Source: Plectrocnemia conspersa (Eukaryota > Arthropoda > Insecta > Trichoptera > Polycentropodidae). From it: 64,000 nucleotides of DNA. The notes beneath the pieces were generated by a model that saw only the letters and a program-made list of their open reading frames with translations, made no database searches and was not told the DNA's origin. Shown in pieces: positions 42,401-57,400 of this stretch (position 1 is the stretch's first letter; every line of letters starts with the position of its first letter). Location of the stretch: contig VTFK01000227.1 in NCBI GenBank assembly GCA_009617715.1, forward strand, positions 248,001-312,000. The letters are read 5' to 3'. The translations under genes were made by a program, and so were the position numbers.

Positions 42401-45400
42401 GCGAAAGGTTATGGCTTCGGCAAAATGCACTTTGCGCACGTTCGTTTTATTATTAATAGATCGATGCCGAAATTCCTCACGTCTGGATGTATGCGGGATG
42501 ACGCATATGTTGTGGAATCTCCGACGACAGGTCTAACTTACCTGGTGTAAGATTCCAGAGAGTTTTTTACGAGCTTTTGATACATCAGCGCCCACAAATA
42601 AATTGTTATACTTTGCTGTCGAGCCTCCGTCACTTTCGCATTGTTGGGTTATAGCCCATACATTATTGAATGAAAGATGGATCACTATGGCATTTGTTAC
42701 ATTTTAAAGTGTTATATGAAACCGAAAACGTGAAGATATGCTATTATTGAACAATGGCTCAGTAGCTATAGGTTTAACCTATGATCGAATAGGCGAGTGA
42801 TTGTTGTAGAAATGCTTAATAAGATAAATTGAGTCTATATTTGTTAACGAGATATGAAATTATTAAGATACACTATTAAATTCTCTAAATAGGTGCTAAT
42901 CACTAAGCAGTAAATCAGGTGAATAATGAAGATGTGGTAATACTATCGCATATTTGACAAAACTATACTTGTTACACGAATATTATATGTCTATAAATTA
43001 TCGAGCTTGCAGCTTTTCTGGTCACTTTTGATTATAGTTTGTCGCAGAAATCCACTAAGCAGGTCATTTTTAGGCTTTATTTATTATTTTTTTATATGTG
43101 GATAGAAATAGGGTATCCATATTTTATAAATCGTGATTAATCTTTTCCAAAAATGATTGATGTGTCAAAAATTATATGTATAGTGATTAATTTTCAACAA
43201 GCATAAACTTTATTTACTCTTAAGCAGAAGTGCAGAATCTTATATTCGATGATAAACGCTACTTTTTGATTTAGCAAGCTCACCAAAAATCTGCAAGCTT
43301 CTAATAATATTTTTAAGCAGTTCTCCGTGAGTTAATTTTTATAATTTTTGAGATACTGTCTTAAATTATTACTCCGGTAGTTAAGCATATAGAGACGCAA
43401 TATTATAGCTTCTCCTTATTTATGGGAAGCACTTATGCGAAACTTACCTTTGATTTATTTGCCGTGATTTATCGAACAGTCCATTGCGCTCGATTTAATT
43501 CGATCTTTAACTGGTTAAACGTTTATGTGTTAGATTTTTTCACTATTGCGTGAACCTGGAGCCATAAGTCAAACGAGTGAAATCGTTCTATGACGAATAA
43601 CAAATTTATTCCATCCGTCGTGTTATTTATATGATATGTAGTCATAAAATGCACTACAACACAAAACATACCCTCGAGCCGTTCGAATCCGTGTAGAGCA
43701 CGAGCTTTATAAATATAGACGGTATAATAATAATGGCCTGGCTTTGTATGGGTCTATAAAGTGTTGCCTTAGCTGATCTATGTGGAATTAAAAGAGATAA
43801 AGTATAAGAATGGAAAGCGTAACATAATACGCTTAGGCGAGGCACACACCAAAATATACAAGATGTTATGATCAATTAATCTCTCTCTATATACAGCTCA
43901 AAGCTTGATATGCCAAAGTTTCTGTAAAGTATATATTTTAATTATACTTGTTCATTTTATTTATAGTCAAACGAGTATAATATTACGTTAAAAGTAAACG
44001 AACTTTTCTAACGACTCTGTAATTAGGTAAATTACAAAAATTTCATGACGGCGATATGTTAATAGCTGTTTCTGTCATTAGCGTTGATGGTATAGTACCA
44101 GATAAAAAAAATGTTGGCAAAGATCATAGAAATAAAAGTATGTTTTTTTACACAAATATCAACGGTTTTTGTCAGAGAACGGCTTCGTCTCATTGTGAAA
44201 AACTCGTTTATGTTGTTTTTTTTAATTTCAACTAATATAAAAGATTGTATAGGTAAATTTTTTTCACCAATAAAAATATCACGTAAATATCATTTCGCCG
44301 ATATTGTAGTTAAAACTTTACAATACATTTATCTATAGCCGATAACGATAACGGTTTGGTGCGCGTCGTTCTTAAACGACCAAAGTCACGTAACAACGTA
44401 AAATATATCGCTTGTAATACACGTACATATATACGATATTTTAATATGTGCATTAAAAAAATACGACGCAATAAATCTGGTTTGATATGGTCACTCGCGT
44501 GTTGTTCGTAGCCATCCGTGTAATACGTTTTTCTTGTTATTAAATTCGTATTGTATGCTAATGTCGAAAATCTGTATGGAATTTCGTTGTAAATCATAGC
44601 AACGTTGGGAAATATTACCTATAAGAGATCGAATGTAGGGTTACCTATATAACATATCATATTTAAGTGCTCAAAACATGAATTAAATCCACATCTAAAA
44701 CTGCTGGAGGATGATACATGGATAAGGTCAAGGTAAGACATGCCAAAGATCAGCTATCAATATTTTTAAAAAATAAAAAAAAAACAAGGATGTATGTATA
44801 TAAATTATTTGTGATTGAATAATGGTATTTAGTATGTTTATTGTTACTTTTTTTTATTATTAAAAAGCGTTCCAAGCCTTCCAAAATTCTTAAAAATTTA
44901 TTTTATATTCTTGACCGGCAACTAAGAACAAATTTATCGTTTTAATGCGTGCTTATTTTAAACTGTCGCATCAGCTACCCGATTTATATTCACAACTCGT
45001 ATTATGAGCATTTATGCTCGTTAGTTTTTGTATCAGAGGTATTAAATAATTACATATTAATGTAATAAAAAGTGTTAATTCTAGCTTAATTTAAATAAAA
45101 AATATGTTTAATGATAATTTGAATTTTAATTATTATGTAGTAAACATTTAAATGTAGGGATTCGTGATGCTAATATACATAGTAGTGTTCTTACTTATAT
45201 ATCAGGGTATTAGATGTAAGGCAGCTATTTAATTATAAATTATTATTTTTGTGCAACAATTTTTTGAGTGACTTCCAATTTACACAAAGATATGTTACAG
45301 TAAATGTGTATTATCAGTGAGGTTATATTTTCACTAGATGCTAGTGAAATTATATGTTGATCTAAACTGTTCAAACCCAAACCTAACTTAAACAAATTAA

Positions 45401-48400
45401 GCAAACCCATCTTGATCTAATTTTTTTTTTTAAATATCTACAGCCTTATAACTTTCATTAGGTTAGGTTTCAGCTTAGATTAATTTATTTTAAATATTGT
45501 ATTATTTTTAGCATGATGTGACGTAAAAATTCTGTGAATTTCTGATTATTCGTTTGTAAACAATATTAATTTTACTGATCTGAGAAATGAAATTGTAAAT
45601 CAATTATTTGACACATTGTAACTGGCTAAGTGACTAAAATTTGATTTATACTAGCGAAAATATAGATTCATTGTGACATATGTAAGTTCTTGTAGCATAC
45701 CTTGTCTGCGCTTAAAGAATCCAATAGTCTCCACATTTCGGGCTAAAATCTGAATTTCAGACGTCATAGAAATGAAGAGGGAAGCGGCTGCTTTGTCGGT
45801 GTCCTTATTTTCTGTCGATGGAGGGCGTAACTCCACTTATGTGAGTTCGGATAAACTCTTTTGTATCCTATGTAAAGGATTTCATATGGAAGCTTTTCGT
45901 GAAAGTAAATGATTCGTGGAAGGTTTCCGTGCTCGGCCACGACAATTTAGTGTGCAAATATGTCTATTCATTTCCATCTGCTTTCTTGTTTAAATATTTA
46001 CCTAACAGAGTTTAAGCATGTGGAAATTTGGCAACCCTATCCTCTTCATCCTCGCATTTCACTTTCTGTTTTTGCTGCGTAATATAATATAATTTATATT
46101 TGTAATAGCGTCAAACGGTTGTTAGGGTTGCTTTTAACTAATCCCTCAAATTTCTGATCTTCACATACAATGTCAGCATAACAATGACGTGTGTCATAAA
46201 AACTAATAGAATTATTTTATTGTGCTTTTACGCGTGTTGTGACAAGTTTTTTCTCACCGTCAATGCATCAATCTTAATATGGGCTTTCTACATGTATGGT
46301 AGTTTATTTGATTAAAAACTATCATTAAAAATAAATCTTCCGGAAAAAATAATGTAAAATTAATTTAAATTTGTTTTATATTTTTAGCGAATAAATATGT
46401 TTTATAGCATTCTTGAAATGTGGCCGCCACATTTGTCATCCATAAACTAATGTTTAAAATTATATGACCAGAATTATTAGTTCTTCGGCACTAGTGGTGA
46501 CAACCCGACGTGATGAAAGGAGTCAGATTTCGAAATACATGAGCAAAAGAAGGACCAGTAAGGCAACCAACATGTGCTTTATTATCGTTAACTAATATAG
46601 AGGCGTGTGGTGGTCACATTATCCACGCTGTTCATGCTTTTGTACATTATATATATTTTGTACAGTAAACTGTTAATAAACCGTTAGCACCAAACCGGCC
46701 TCAATCTCTAAAGCCAATATGTGAACGATAATAAGCAATTACAGTGCCCTAAAATATTGATTACAATTAAAACAGATTAGGAATTTTTAATACATTTGTA
46801 TTTGAAGAAATTTAGATATTTTATCTTACACTCAGCTGTAACTCACCGAGTCCCCATATGTTTATGTAATTATACATTTCTATAATGCCTGAGAGGCATC
46901 GCGCATTGTCCTTCTATGCTCGCCAAACCCTATTTTGTGCCCCAGAACATGCTCGTGCGTTACGTTATAGCACAGTTTCGACTCATCTTTGCTAAATCAG
47001 AGAATATTAAATTTTCCTTTAGTGAGAGCAAACTATTTATAAAAAATAAATACAAATATTGAATATGGTAACAAGATATTATTTTTTTAAATTATTCATA
47101 AAAAATGATGCTGTGAATCTTGAGTTAAAAATAATGGACTTTACATTACAATATTTAATTTAGTTAATTATTTTATATTAATACGCATTCTGAGATAGCG
47201 ATTTATATATATTTTTAATAACTGAAGAAACCCTATTAAATTCAATAAATGGCAACCCTGATTTAATAATACGCGCACATAAAAATATAATATGTTCTAA
47301 AAATGTGCTTTAAATCGTAATCTTTTATTGTTTACGAGCAATTCAAAGTACGCATTGATTTTCGTTATTCTCACAACGGGGGGTTACGAGTTCCGATTGT
47401 TCAATAATACTTTTTTTATTAACCATGTCCATAATTCGAAACAATTCCATTCACCTAATGATTGAAGATGATTCGCGTTTCAATAAAATTGGTTATTTAA
47501 ATGCGTGTACGCGAAACCGAAAATGATAAAATACAATCGCGAGTACATAGTAATAGGATATGGTATAAAAAACGTGTGTATTCATGAACACATTCAATTT
47601 GATTGATGATTGCTATCTGTACCTATATATTTTCATAGCGCGAGATACGAAAGCGCATTTCCGCCTAAATGAAATGTCATTGTGTTTACACAAAGTTAGA
47701 AATGATAATACAATCGAACCGCACAAAGGATTAACAATCGAATCGATTTGTGCGAAATTTATTCGTTACTATGCGCTCTACCCCCGCGTGTTCGCAAAAC
47801 CGCCATAAACGTCACAGCAATGTGCAATTGCGCGAAATGGACGTAATTTATTCAATTATATCGCGTTATAATACACAGTAATATGAAATTTGCACTGCTC
47901 GACTTTGAATGTTATTTATTGTGAATTATTATGTTTCAAATGCTTTATTAATAAATGATATATTATGTAAAAGGGGGGAAATATATAAGTTATATTTTTG
48001 TTTAGAATAAATGTTAAGTTATTTTAAAACTATTATAACATACATATATATTATTAAGATACGTTAAAATATTTATAAAAAATGATTGATTATTTTTTCT
48101 CGTGCATTTGTAAACGTGCAGCGTTTTAGCGATATGTACAAAATAAATAAAGGATAACTGTCAAAAGAATTTTACTTATTGTATAAATAATATGTTTATT
48201 GGTAATGTTCTAAAATTAGTATTGCTTGTCGACACAGGATATAAATCACTAACATCATAAATCTGTAACGAATAACAAATTAAAAATCAGCAGTTATGAA
48301 AATCGATATATTGACGCAAATCGAAAAAAATTGGCACCAAACTCCAATGTTTTAACGACCTTTCAATTTTTGATTGATTGCTTTTATTCTATTTCTAAAG

Positions 48401-51400
48401 TCACTTTGTTTGTGTGTCTTTTTATATTTAACAATGGACGCTCCTGAGGTCAGACATTGAAATATTAGAGTCGAAATGCAGCTATAGCTCACCTCACCCG
48501 AGTAATAGGAAAACCACTTTCACCCACTTATCATTCCAGAAATGCCGCTTTAAATCTGGACGATCTGAGCGCACTTTTAGTGCATCCAAATCTTGATGCG
48601 ATACAAAGTCCCAGCGTTTGTCAATCCGCTCAAACGCAGTTAATTATCGAAATCACTAGGAATAGTCGAAAGTCACGCGTCTTTCACTCTCTGGACTGTG
48701 TCCAAAAAAATGTAGTGAAGCTTCGTTAAAATTTGACATTAAACATTATACAATTTGGCACATGCTATCGACGTTTAGTTAGATTTAATGACCTTAGTGT
48801 GTGTAGTATGTCAGTGTGCTTTAAATGTAAATATAATTATATCATTGGCAAAAATAGTCTTGCGTTCAGAAAAAATGTTAAATCTGACATGTGTAGCCAT
48901 TAATTGCATGAATATATATTTAGTAAATCTGATCATTATGTAAATTAAAAATCTAGCTTAATAAATTATTATATAAAGATTAAAAATAAATACACACTTA
49001 AGCACAATTAATAGCTTTATTGCAACGACTTAAGAGAAAAAATCTGTCCGAGAAAGACTGCAAGTAGATTTCGGTATATAAACATGTGAAAAGTTTTTTT
49101 TAATTTGAATTATCATTATCAAACAGTTTTTTCTTTGAATCGTTGTCCTAATTATTATAACTATTATTAGGAGTATATGAAATAAGTTTAAATTAAAGTT
49201 TTCTACATTTATTATAAATGTAAAATATAATTTATTTATAACATATAATTTAATTTAGAAAATATTAATCTTATCCTAAACTGTGTTATGTTTGAAATAC
49301 AAACCTAAAAAAATTCAATAAATTAAAAATTAATTTTGGTTAAAAAATAATAGTGTTTTAATTCATAAAAACAGAGATTATGTTATGTTCACATATACCA
49401 TATATAGACATCTATGAACATAAATAGATATGAAAGTAGTTGTTAAACACCTTTAGCCAAAATTTAAACCACTACTAAAATATTAACTTTTTACTCGATA
49501 AATAAATACCGATGCGAGCTGTAGGACTCCTGGAGTATTTTTTATTGATAATATAATTATAAATAATTTACTTACTTAAAACTGTAACATAGATGTGCTT
49601 TGAAAATCACATCTTATATTTCTAATTATGTTATAGTTTATATGTACTTATTTAATACATAAATGGAATCATAAAAATTTAAATAGTTATAAAAGGAAAG
49701 ATAGTGCATGAAATCCTATACCATGACTACTATTATACATATAATAAATTGCATTAATTTTTTATTTGCAGGTAAATGGAGGAAGTCCTGCAGAAAAAGC
49801 TGGACTTTTGGCCGGAGACTCCGTGATCAAAGTCAACACCACCGACGTATTCAACCTCAAACACAAAGAAGCACAGGATATCATTGTAAATGCTGGTCTA
49901 AACTTTGATATATGCGTACAGAGGTAAACACACCTATACATAGCTTATGTAAACAATGATTAAAAACAGCGTGCTAATCTCGGGTTTGTTATTGTTAAAT
50001 CAGAGGCGGCAGCACGTGGAAGCCATCAGTCACTCCAGTGGGATCTATCCCATCACCAAACAGCAAATTCCAATGTGCTAGCCCTGTTGTTACTCAGACC
50101 TCACTGAAGGCAAACAACCAACAAGCTCAGCACATCGGCTCTGGATATAACAGCGCTGCCAAACCGTTCAATTATGTATGTATTACATAAATATTTTTTT
50201 CTTACCATTAGAAATTTACACATTTAATATCTAATTTAGATGAATGGAAATGGCGATACAGTCAAGAGCATTGTGAACAAGCAATACAACACCCCTGTAG
50301 GAATATACAGTGAGGAGACGATTGCTGAAACTCTGTCGGCTCAAGCCGAAGTGCTCGCTGGAGGAGTATTGGGGTATAAAAATATTTTTATGTTCATATT
50401 TGCATTCTTACTTTATATTTAATTACACATGTTTATAATTTGCTGCTCATTTTAGTGTCAATTTCAAGAAAAACGAGAAAACATATGAAAAGGAAAAGAG
50501 CGAGGTTTTCAAGATGTTGCAAGAAGCCGATAACGAACCGGAGCCAGGTGATGTAGTTTTTTAATTAAAAATGATATATAATATATTATTGGGGCTGCCT
50601 TATTTATTTTAAAAGGCTTAATGTAGTAATAATTATATTATGTGGCAACACTGATATTTTACTTGTATTTTTATTATAATTATTTTGTTGTTGAAATAGT
50701 TTTCCTGTATGCATATCTCTCATAATACCTTTCACTTGAATCTATTCATTTTTATATTTAAAATATGCATTAATTAGATAGTATATTAAATTTAAAATTA
50801 AGCAAAGCTATGCAGAAGACAGATTGATTAAAAAATATAATTTTGTGGTTGTAGTTAGTAGTAAAAAATAATGTGTTAAGCGGAATTTTCTTAAAAATGA
50901 ACTAGGATTTGCCGTCAGTTGCAAGTCGCATAGACAATCTCTCAATAAAATTTAAGTGAATTTTGCTCAGGACAGATACCCAGTTGGGCAATAAATATTT
51001 TGGTTACTTCAGACTTCTGCATAGCTATGTTTCATGATTTTTTATGATTTGATATCATCTCTTCATTATTACAGTATTTAATGAAAATTACTCATACAAA
51101 TTAAAAGCATATCTTCATTGCATGTTTCCACCGTGTTTTATGTCGAGTAGATGTTGCAACACATTCTCCATCGGGAGGTGCATCAGGTCTTAGGCATGTG
51201 ACGGCTCCAGTAACTCGCCCAGACGCACCGATTAATAATACAGGAGGTCTTCCGCCAGGACAAAATATTTGCGAAGAATGCGAAAGACTCATCATGTAAG
51301 TTACCCTCAAAAGAACGAAACTAATCTTCATAAACCTTTTTTTCAGCGACGACAATGCGAAGCAGAATAGCGGTCACTAGTCTTAAATCATTTTTCAAAT

Positions 51401-54400
51401 CTGTCTTATTTCAACTGTGCCACTTTTTGCAAATGTAGAAACATCACACTTTTACTCGACTGCGAGCCATGTTCGCACGGCTAGTCCGCTGCCCTTATCC
51501 CACCGCTCGAGACAATCTCATCCGCCACCGCCACCACCAAAAATTAGTCATGGCACTCAGACTCCAATTCCAGAGGAGAACCCGATTTATCTGGCACCCG
51601 AGCCTCCACACCGTCCGAGCTTGCCAATCGGGTGTCATCAAGTATTACCGAGTGGAGAAGTTCAATTAGGAGCGCCGTCTCCATCAGTCGACGCTTCCGA
51701 ATCCCTCGGGCCTGTGGCCGATACGCCATCTTGCTCTGATTGTAAAGAATACATTGTGTAAGACCCATATGAAAATAGATTTGATGGATTTTGCTCGTGT
51801 CACATTGCATATAGTGTGTCATTGTAAGATATTAGAACCAAGTGTATGTTTTTAGTACAACATGACATGCATGTTACATTTTTGAGATCATCTCTTATAT
51901 AAAAATCATCTCATTTAGAATCCTATTCATTCATATAAGGGTAAGGCACGAATATTGCTACAGAAGTGCATATCTTTTATTTATTTTTAACTAGATGTCC
52001 ATTACCCAATGTTACCTGTGGTTCAGATTTTCTATTGTGTTACAAATACATACATCTAAAGATTTAAAAAATCAACCAAACCACCAAATTAATTTGTACA
52101 TACCATCTTTACATCCTAAAGAGAACTTTTATATGCCAACTTCTTAGGACCTAAAGTGAGACACCGTAGTGGATGGCATTCAAAATAATATAGTGTATAT
52201 GTTTTGAATAGAAGGTAACCATGCAACTTTCGATTGGCTAATTGGTGTTAGATTGTATGAGGATGAGTCAAAGCAAAAGTTCGAAACAAATTTAAAACAC
52301 CGCTATATTGCTAATATATTAGCACAATAGACATAAAAAGACTACGCTATTAATTTTTTTGCCAATATTTTATTATATATTATGGATTTTTTAAATAACT
52401 AGTAATATATATCCGCATCGTAGCAACAACTATGCCTTATCCTTTATATATGCTAGATATACCATATGGTTTCATATTTATTGTATAATTGATCTAGTTT
52501 CCATCGCATTTTATTTTGAAATTTAACGATGAAGAACATAATCCAATATTATGGAAACTGTTGAATATTTGCCAAGTTTTATTTTATTATATTATATATC
52601 ATTATGTAATAATATTGTTTGACATAAATCATAGAAATCTCATGTAGTTTGCTATATATATTTTTACCTTACGGTGCCTTTACCTAACCACAAACATTTT
52701 TTATATACCTATTATAAATGTAATGAATAGAAATAAATCAATACTATTATTGAAAAAATATGCATTTTATACATATGATAGAAGTTTGATCTCAATTAGT
52801 ATAAAACAAATAATTAATCAATTATTTATGTTAGAGCTTGTTCGGAATCTTATGTAATGTACACTGCATAACAAAGTCTTGTTTCACAAATATTTCTTAG
52901 TAATTATTATTACAAAATTCAATTTTACTTTTTGTATGAATACTATATAACAGAATAATTTTTATTTCAATAAAAATATTTTTTTTAATTTCCAATATAA
53001 TATCAAAGATGATCATTAATGATGTTTACGTCATTAATGCATTTGTTACCTAGTGTTATACTTATAAATTATAAGTCTATTCTTTCTCTGTATTTTTCCA
53101 ATATAAAACATGCATTTTTATGTCGCATGTAAGTGTAATATATATTCTATAAAATTATGTACCATATATATTCAATTTTATTGTAATTATGTTTACGATA
53201 GTATTATATTTAATCTTTATTGCTTTTACATATCATTATGAAACGTTTGCTATGGTTTTTTTTCACAGCGGAGTGTTTGTACGCATCAAGGATAAAAACT
53301 TGCACGTTGAGTGCTTCAAATGTGCCACTTGCGGCTCGTCTCTCAAGAATCAAGGTTACTACAACCTGAACGGTAAGCTGTACTGCGACATCCACGCAAA
53401 GATGGTGGCTCGTCAAAATCCACCAGCACCGAATCTCGAGCCGGTTACCATGATGCCGTAAGTATAATATTATGACGAAATATTTATTCAACTATTAGAT
53501 AAACATAGCTAATGCATTTACTCTAAAACAAACATAGGAACAACAACATGCCGGCGAGCACCATCACTTCTGCTCTCGCATCTCACACCATGCCTTTGCT
53601 GCCGTTATCAAACCCAATTCCACCGATGAGTGGAAACGGTCCATCTATGTTCTCGGTAATTATTTATTATTAAACAATTAATGTCATAACTTTAGCCAAA
53701 AGCTATATAATCATTTCTATATCTAACAATTTTAACTATATGTTGTGCTTAAGGACTTACCACTTATGAGTTAAAAATGTAAGTTTACAGTGTATTTAAT
53801 GAGGGGCTTAAAAGCAAGTAAAAACATAATAATAACATGCTATCACCCATATCCGTAACAAATCAATGTAATTAGAATAAAAATGTAAATCAATATAAGA
53901 AACACTATAAAATTTTTTACCATCCATATTTATTAACGACCAATTAAAATAGTAGTGTCTAGATCTTTTCGTGATCTATATACAGAGCTCTCATCTCCTA
54001 CTCTCACATTTTCAGTCGTGTGGTATTGGTAATCAATCTATGGTGTCCATTCTTCACCAAGGTCCGAAAATATTCTATCGGAAAAATCAATGTTTCATAT
54101 ATTTTAATTTTTGTGTTTTTTAATATTAGTTTACTCCCCTCCAGCAGCTTTCATATGCCAATATAATTACTAGCAGATATATTTTTACTTTCTCGATCAT
54201 CCTGGGTGAATAGCAATCGGTGATCCATTCAATGATCGAGTATTTGATGCTTAAAGAACCAGGTCCACCGCTTCTGACGCTTTGATGTACTTTTTTTTTT
54301 GAAAAAGAAACTGTCATGATCTAACAGATTACCCCTAATGTGTCACAATGGTAGAAAATAAAGAGAACATAATAAAATAAAACATAAAACATTAAATTTA

Positions 54401-57400
54401 AAAAAATAAATATAGAATAACAAAATTAAAGGATATGAATCAAACCAGCTTCTCATTGTTGACGCTCAACAGATAAATGTAAGAATACTTATAGTATTAA
54501 AAAGTCATAGACAAGTTGTTAAGAATGCAGATATCCTCACCTAAATAGCATGAAAAGTTGCCTTGAAGGCATTGCTCGAAGATGTATAGGAAAAGGATTG
54601 TTTACATATACAGCAATCTTCGGTAATTTGAATAAATGTTTGGCAATGTATAATTTTCTAGGACAACGCAGAATAGAAAGGCGCTGGAATACAGGAAAGA
54701 ATATTAGACAAACTCCCTCATATAGAGATATCTCCGAGTTCCTTTACGAACTGTCTCAATCATAATATTTCACACACATTTTTACCTATATTTTTTTAAA
54801 TTGCTATTCTTGCTTTTATACCCTCAAGTACTAAAAAAATATATACAAAGTGAGCACAAAAAGGTAACCTTTTAAAATCATACATCCTAAATTAATAATA
54901 ATATATATAGATTCAGATACACATGACATATAGAATCAATATCTGACATAGATATTTTTTATGGTTTCTGAATACTTTATTCTAAAATGGCCAGATGTTA
55001 TCAGACATTACTTATGGAGTTTAATTGTTTCTATTACACCACTGGTTGTTATTCCGCTTAATATAGTTCAATTTAATATCCAATAAAAATAATATTAGAA
55101 GATAAACATTTTATTAGCAATAATATGCGTGTCTCATATTAATTCAATATGTCACATATTTTGTTTCCATGCTATATTGGTAAAAATTTAAAATATCAAT
55201 TTAACGCTGGAAAAATGATTTAGGAGCTATGATTTTATTGAAGATTTAACCTGCATTAATTTAACTTGTAGTATATGAACCTAGCATGTATTGCGTTTCA
55301 ATGTTGTACTATTCTAATTCCAAACTTTTCAGCTCTCTTCTTCGAATGGCTTGTCGGGGGAACAAACCGATGGTTTGCCGGCTTTAAAATCCGAACACTT
55401 GGAAGCGTTTGCGTCTCTTTTAATCAACGGAGAAAGCAAAAAGGATAACCACCCACAATTCCCTAACACATGCACGAATGCGAGCAAAGCGTCCAATATT
55501 AACACAATTGACAAAAACGAAAGTACACACCGATTCGCCAACAACACTTGCGCACCGCCTACCATGAACGGCGCCAAGCTTACGAATGGAGACGAAGTCG
55601 CTAATCATAACTTTAACAATACTTTAAATACCACTAACGGTGTGTATAAGAAAGTCATCCCACCCCACTTAGGAGGCAATTATAAGGTACACATTTTGTA
55701 TGATTCAAATTAATAATATGGGATTTTATATATGAGTCTATATATAACTTATTTATTTAAAAAATTATTTGTATATACAGCAAAATATATTATTTTAAAA
55801 ATAAGGTGTAATTTTTATAAAATAAGTATATATTTTAATTAATTAAATGTAAAGAATGATTCATGTATCAAATTTATTTTATTGCATTATCAGTTTCAAA
55901 GAGGAACTGCTTAAATGTTATTAGATTATATATAGTTTATGATGATATAAAGATGTCTTATTTTTAATGTAGCCATCCAGCAACATTTCGGGACCGAAGC
56001 CATTTGGTTCTCCGATGTCTCCGGCAGCTCCGATTTCTGCCTGTTCTTTGTCTCCGAGGTCGATGCCTTCTATTCCATCGGCTCCCATATCACCAGCATG
56101 CACTCTGCAAAGACCAATTCAACAAGCGGCTCCGATTCCGCCACCATTTTCAGCACCAGCTTTGGCCATGCAACCGACACCAGGTAAACACGTCACATTT
56201 GCTTGTTAATTATAAAAGAGAATATTTATTTTTTATAGCTTTTCCTTATACAGTATTAAAAGTATAAGCTTTATAAAGTTCGGACTCATTTATGGCTATT
56301 TTATAAATTTAAATTGATTATTTAAAAAAAATTATATTTTTTTTAATCATTATTTTTATTTATAAATTTGGGTGTGAATTTAAAATTTTAAGATTTGATA
56401 TTTATTTAAAAAAATATATTTATCTCTAATTAATCTCTCAAGAATAATTTAACATTAATAAAAAGCAATAAGATGCTTTTCTTTAAATCTAAAACAATTT
56501 TAATTGTGTTTTATTTTATTACATGACATTGTGTGTTGTTAAATTGTGGTTTTAATTCAGCTTTTAAAATGTGTTGTTCTGTCCCGTTTCAAAAAATATA
56601 TTTAAAATTATAATTTAAAACAATTTAAAATTTTATAGTTATATGTTATAAATATACAATATATATTTTGTAATTATAATATGATATAAATCTGCACAAA
56701 TGTACTTTATTTTTATATAAGCATATGCACACACACAACTATACGTTTACAACATATACAAGTAAATATAATATTTATTTTTAAAATTATACATGTAATT
56801 TATATAATTAATATATTTTTTATAATTATACACACATTTATTTTTGAAAAATCTACTTAATAATTTTAGGTCTTTATTCAATGCTGAAAGTTGCTGCCCC
56901 TTACAAAGGTAATTAGGGTATAGCAAATTAGACGCTGTAGTATTATACGCTATATAAAAATCCAAACACAGTTTAAAATTATAAATAATACTCTCTGTAA
57001 TTAATGATTCTTCCATATAGGACGATCATTAATGCATGCGGCATCTTAAGCGATAATATATCTACATTCTATATATACGTATTGATACATAAGACAATTC
57101 AGACTGAATACAACGATATATGAACACTGTGTTTATTTTAATTTTACAGATTTTACATGTCTTACAAAGTTATAAGCAGATTTATATTTTTATTTTGTTT
57201 TGTCATTGTTATTATGAGAATATACATATTTTATTGAAAATGTTCAACTTTTATTATCAACGTCGATTACTTTCATGTACAGTATTTAATTTTCACGCTT
57301 TCTATGATTAAATTTTAGATTACTCAGTATATGTATATCTTAAAGTCAGTTGAATATATAGGTGTAATAAAATGTCGCTCTGCACTTACACACCTTGGTC

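Larger units (their letters stand above)
9473..49771 (+). other. Zasp52: Zasp52 intron 1, 40.3 kb
   Basis: The intron splits the PDZ domain between phase-0 exons. The donor is GTAAGAAA and the acceptor is TTTTTTATTTGCAG. No coding exon was found inside. It is mostly A/T-rich DNA and degenerate repeats, with islands of complex sequence listed separately. Long first introns like this usually carry muscle enhancers. A zero-length exon (recursive splice) candidate at 31976/31977 divides it into about 22.5 and 17.8 kb. Intervals not separately listed (for example 14500-15500, 20000-21550, 36900-38600, 43000-47300, 48800-49700) show no structure I could name. Confidence 0.85.

Noticed and set aside
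44690..44740. ATGGATAAGGTCAAG followed by donor-like GTAAGACA as an alternative first exon
   Set aside because: No promoter or conserved peptide; such matches occur by chance in 40 kb.
46490..46700. LTR-like text (GGTGACAACCCGACGTGATG, then TTAATAAACCGTTAGCACC)
   Set aside because: Resembles retroelement LTR/primer-site wording but the parts are in the wrong order, with no second LTR or coding region.
54550..54765. 71-codon open frame in intron 8
   Set aside because: No family resemblance, and no splice acceptor and donor pair around it that keeps the Zasp52 frame.
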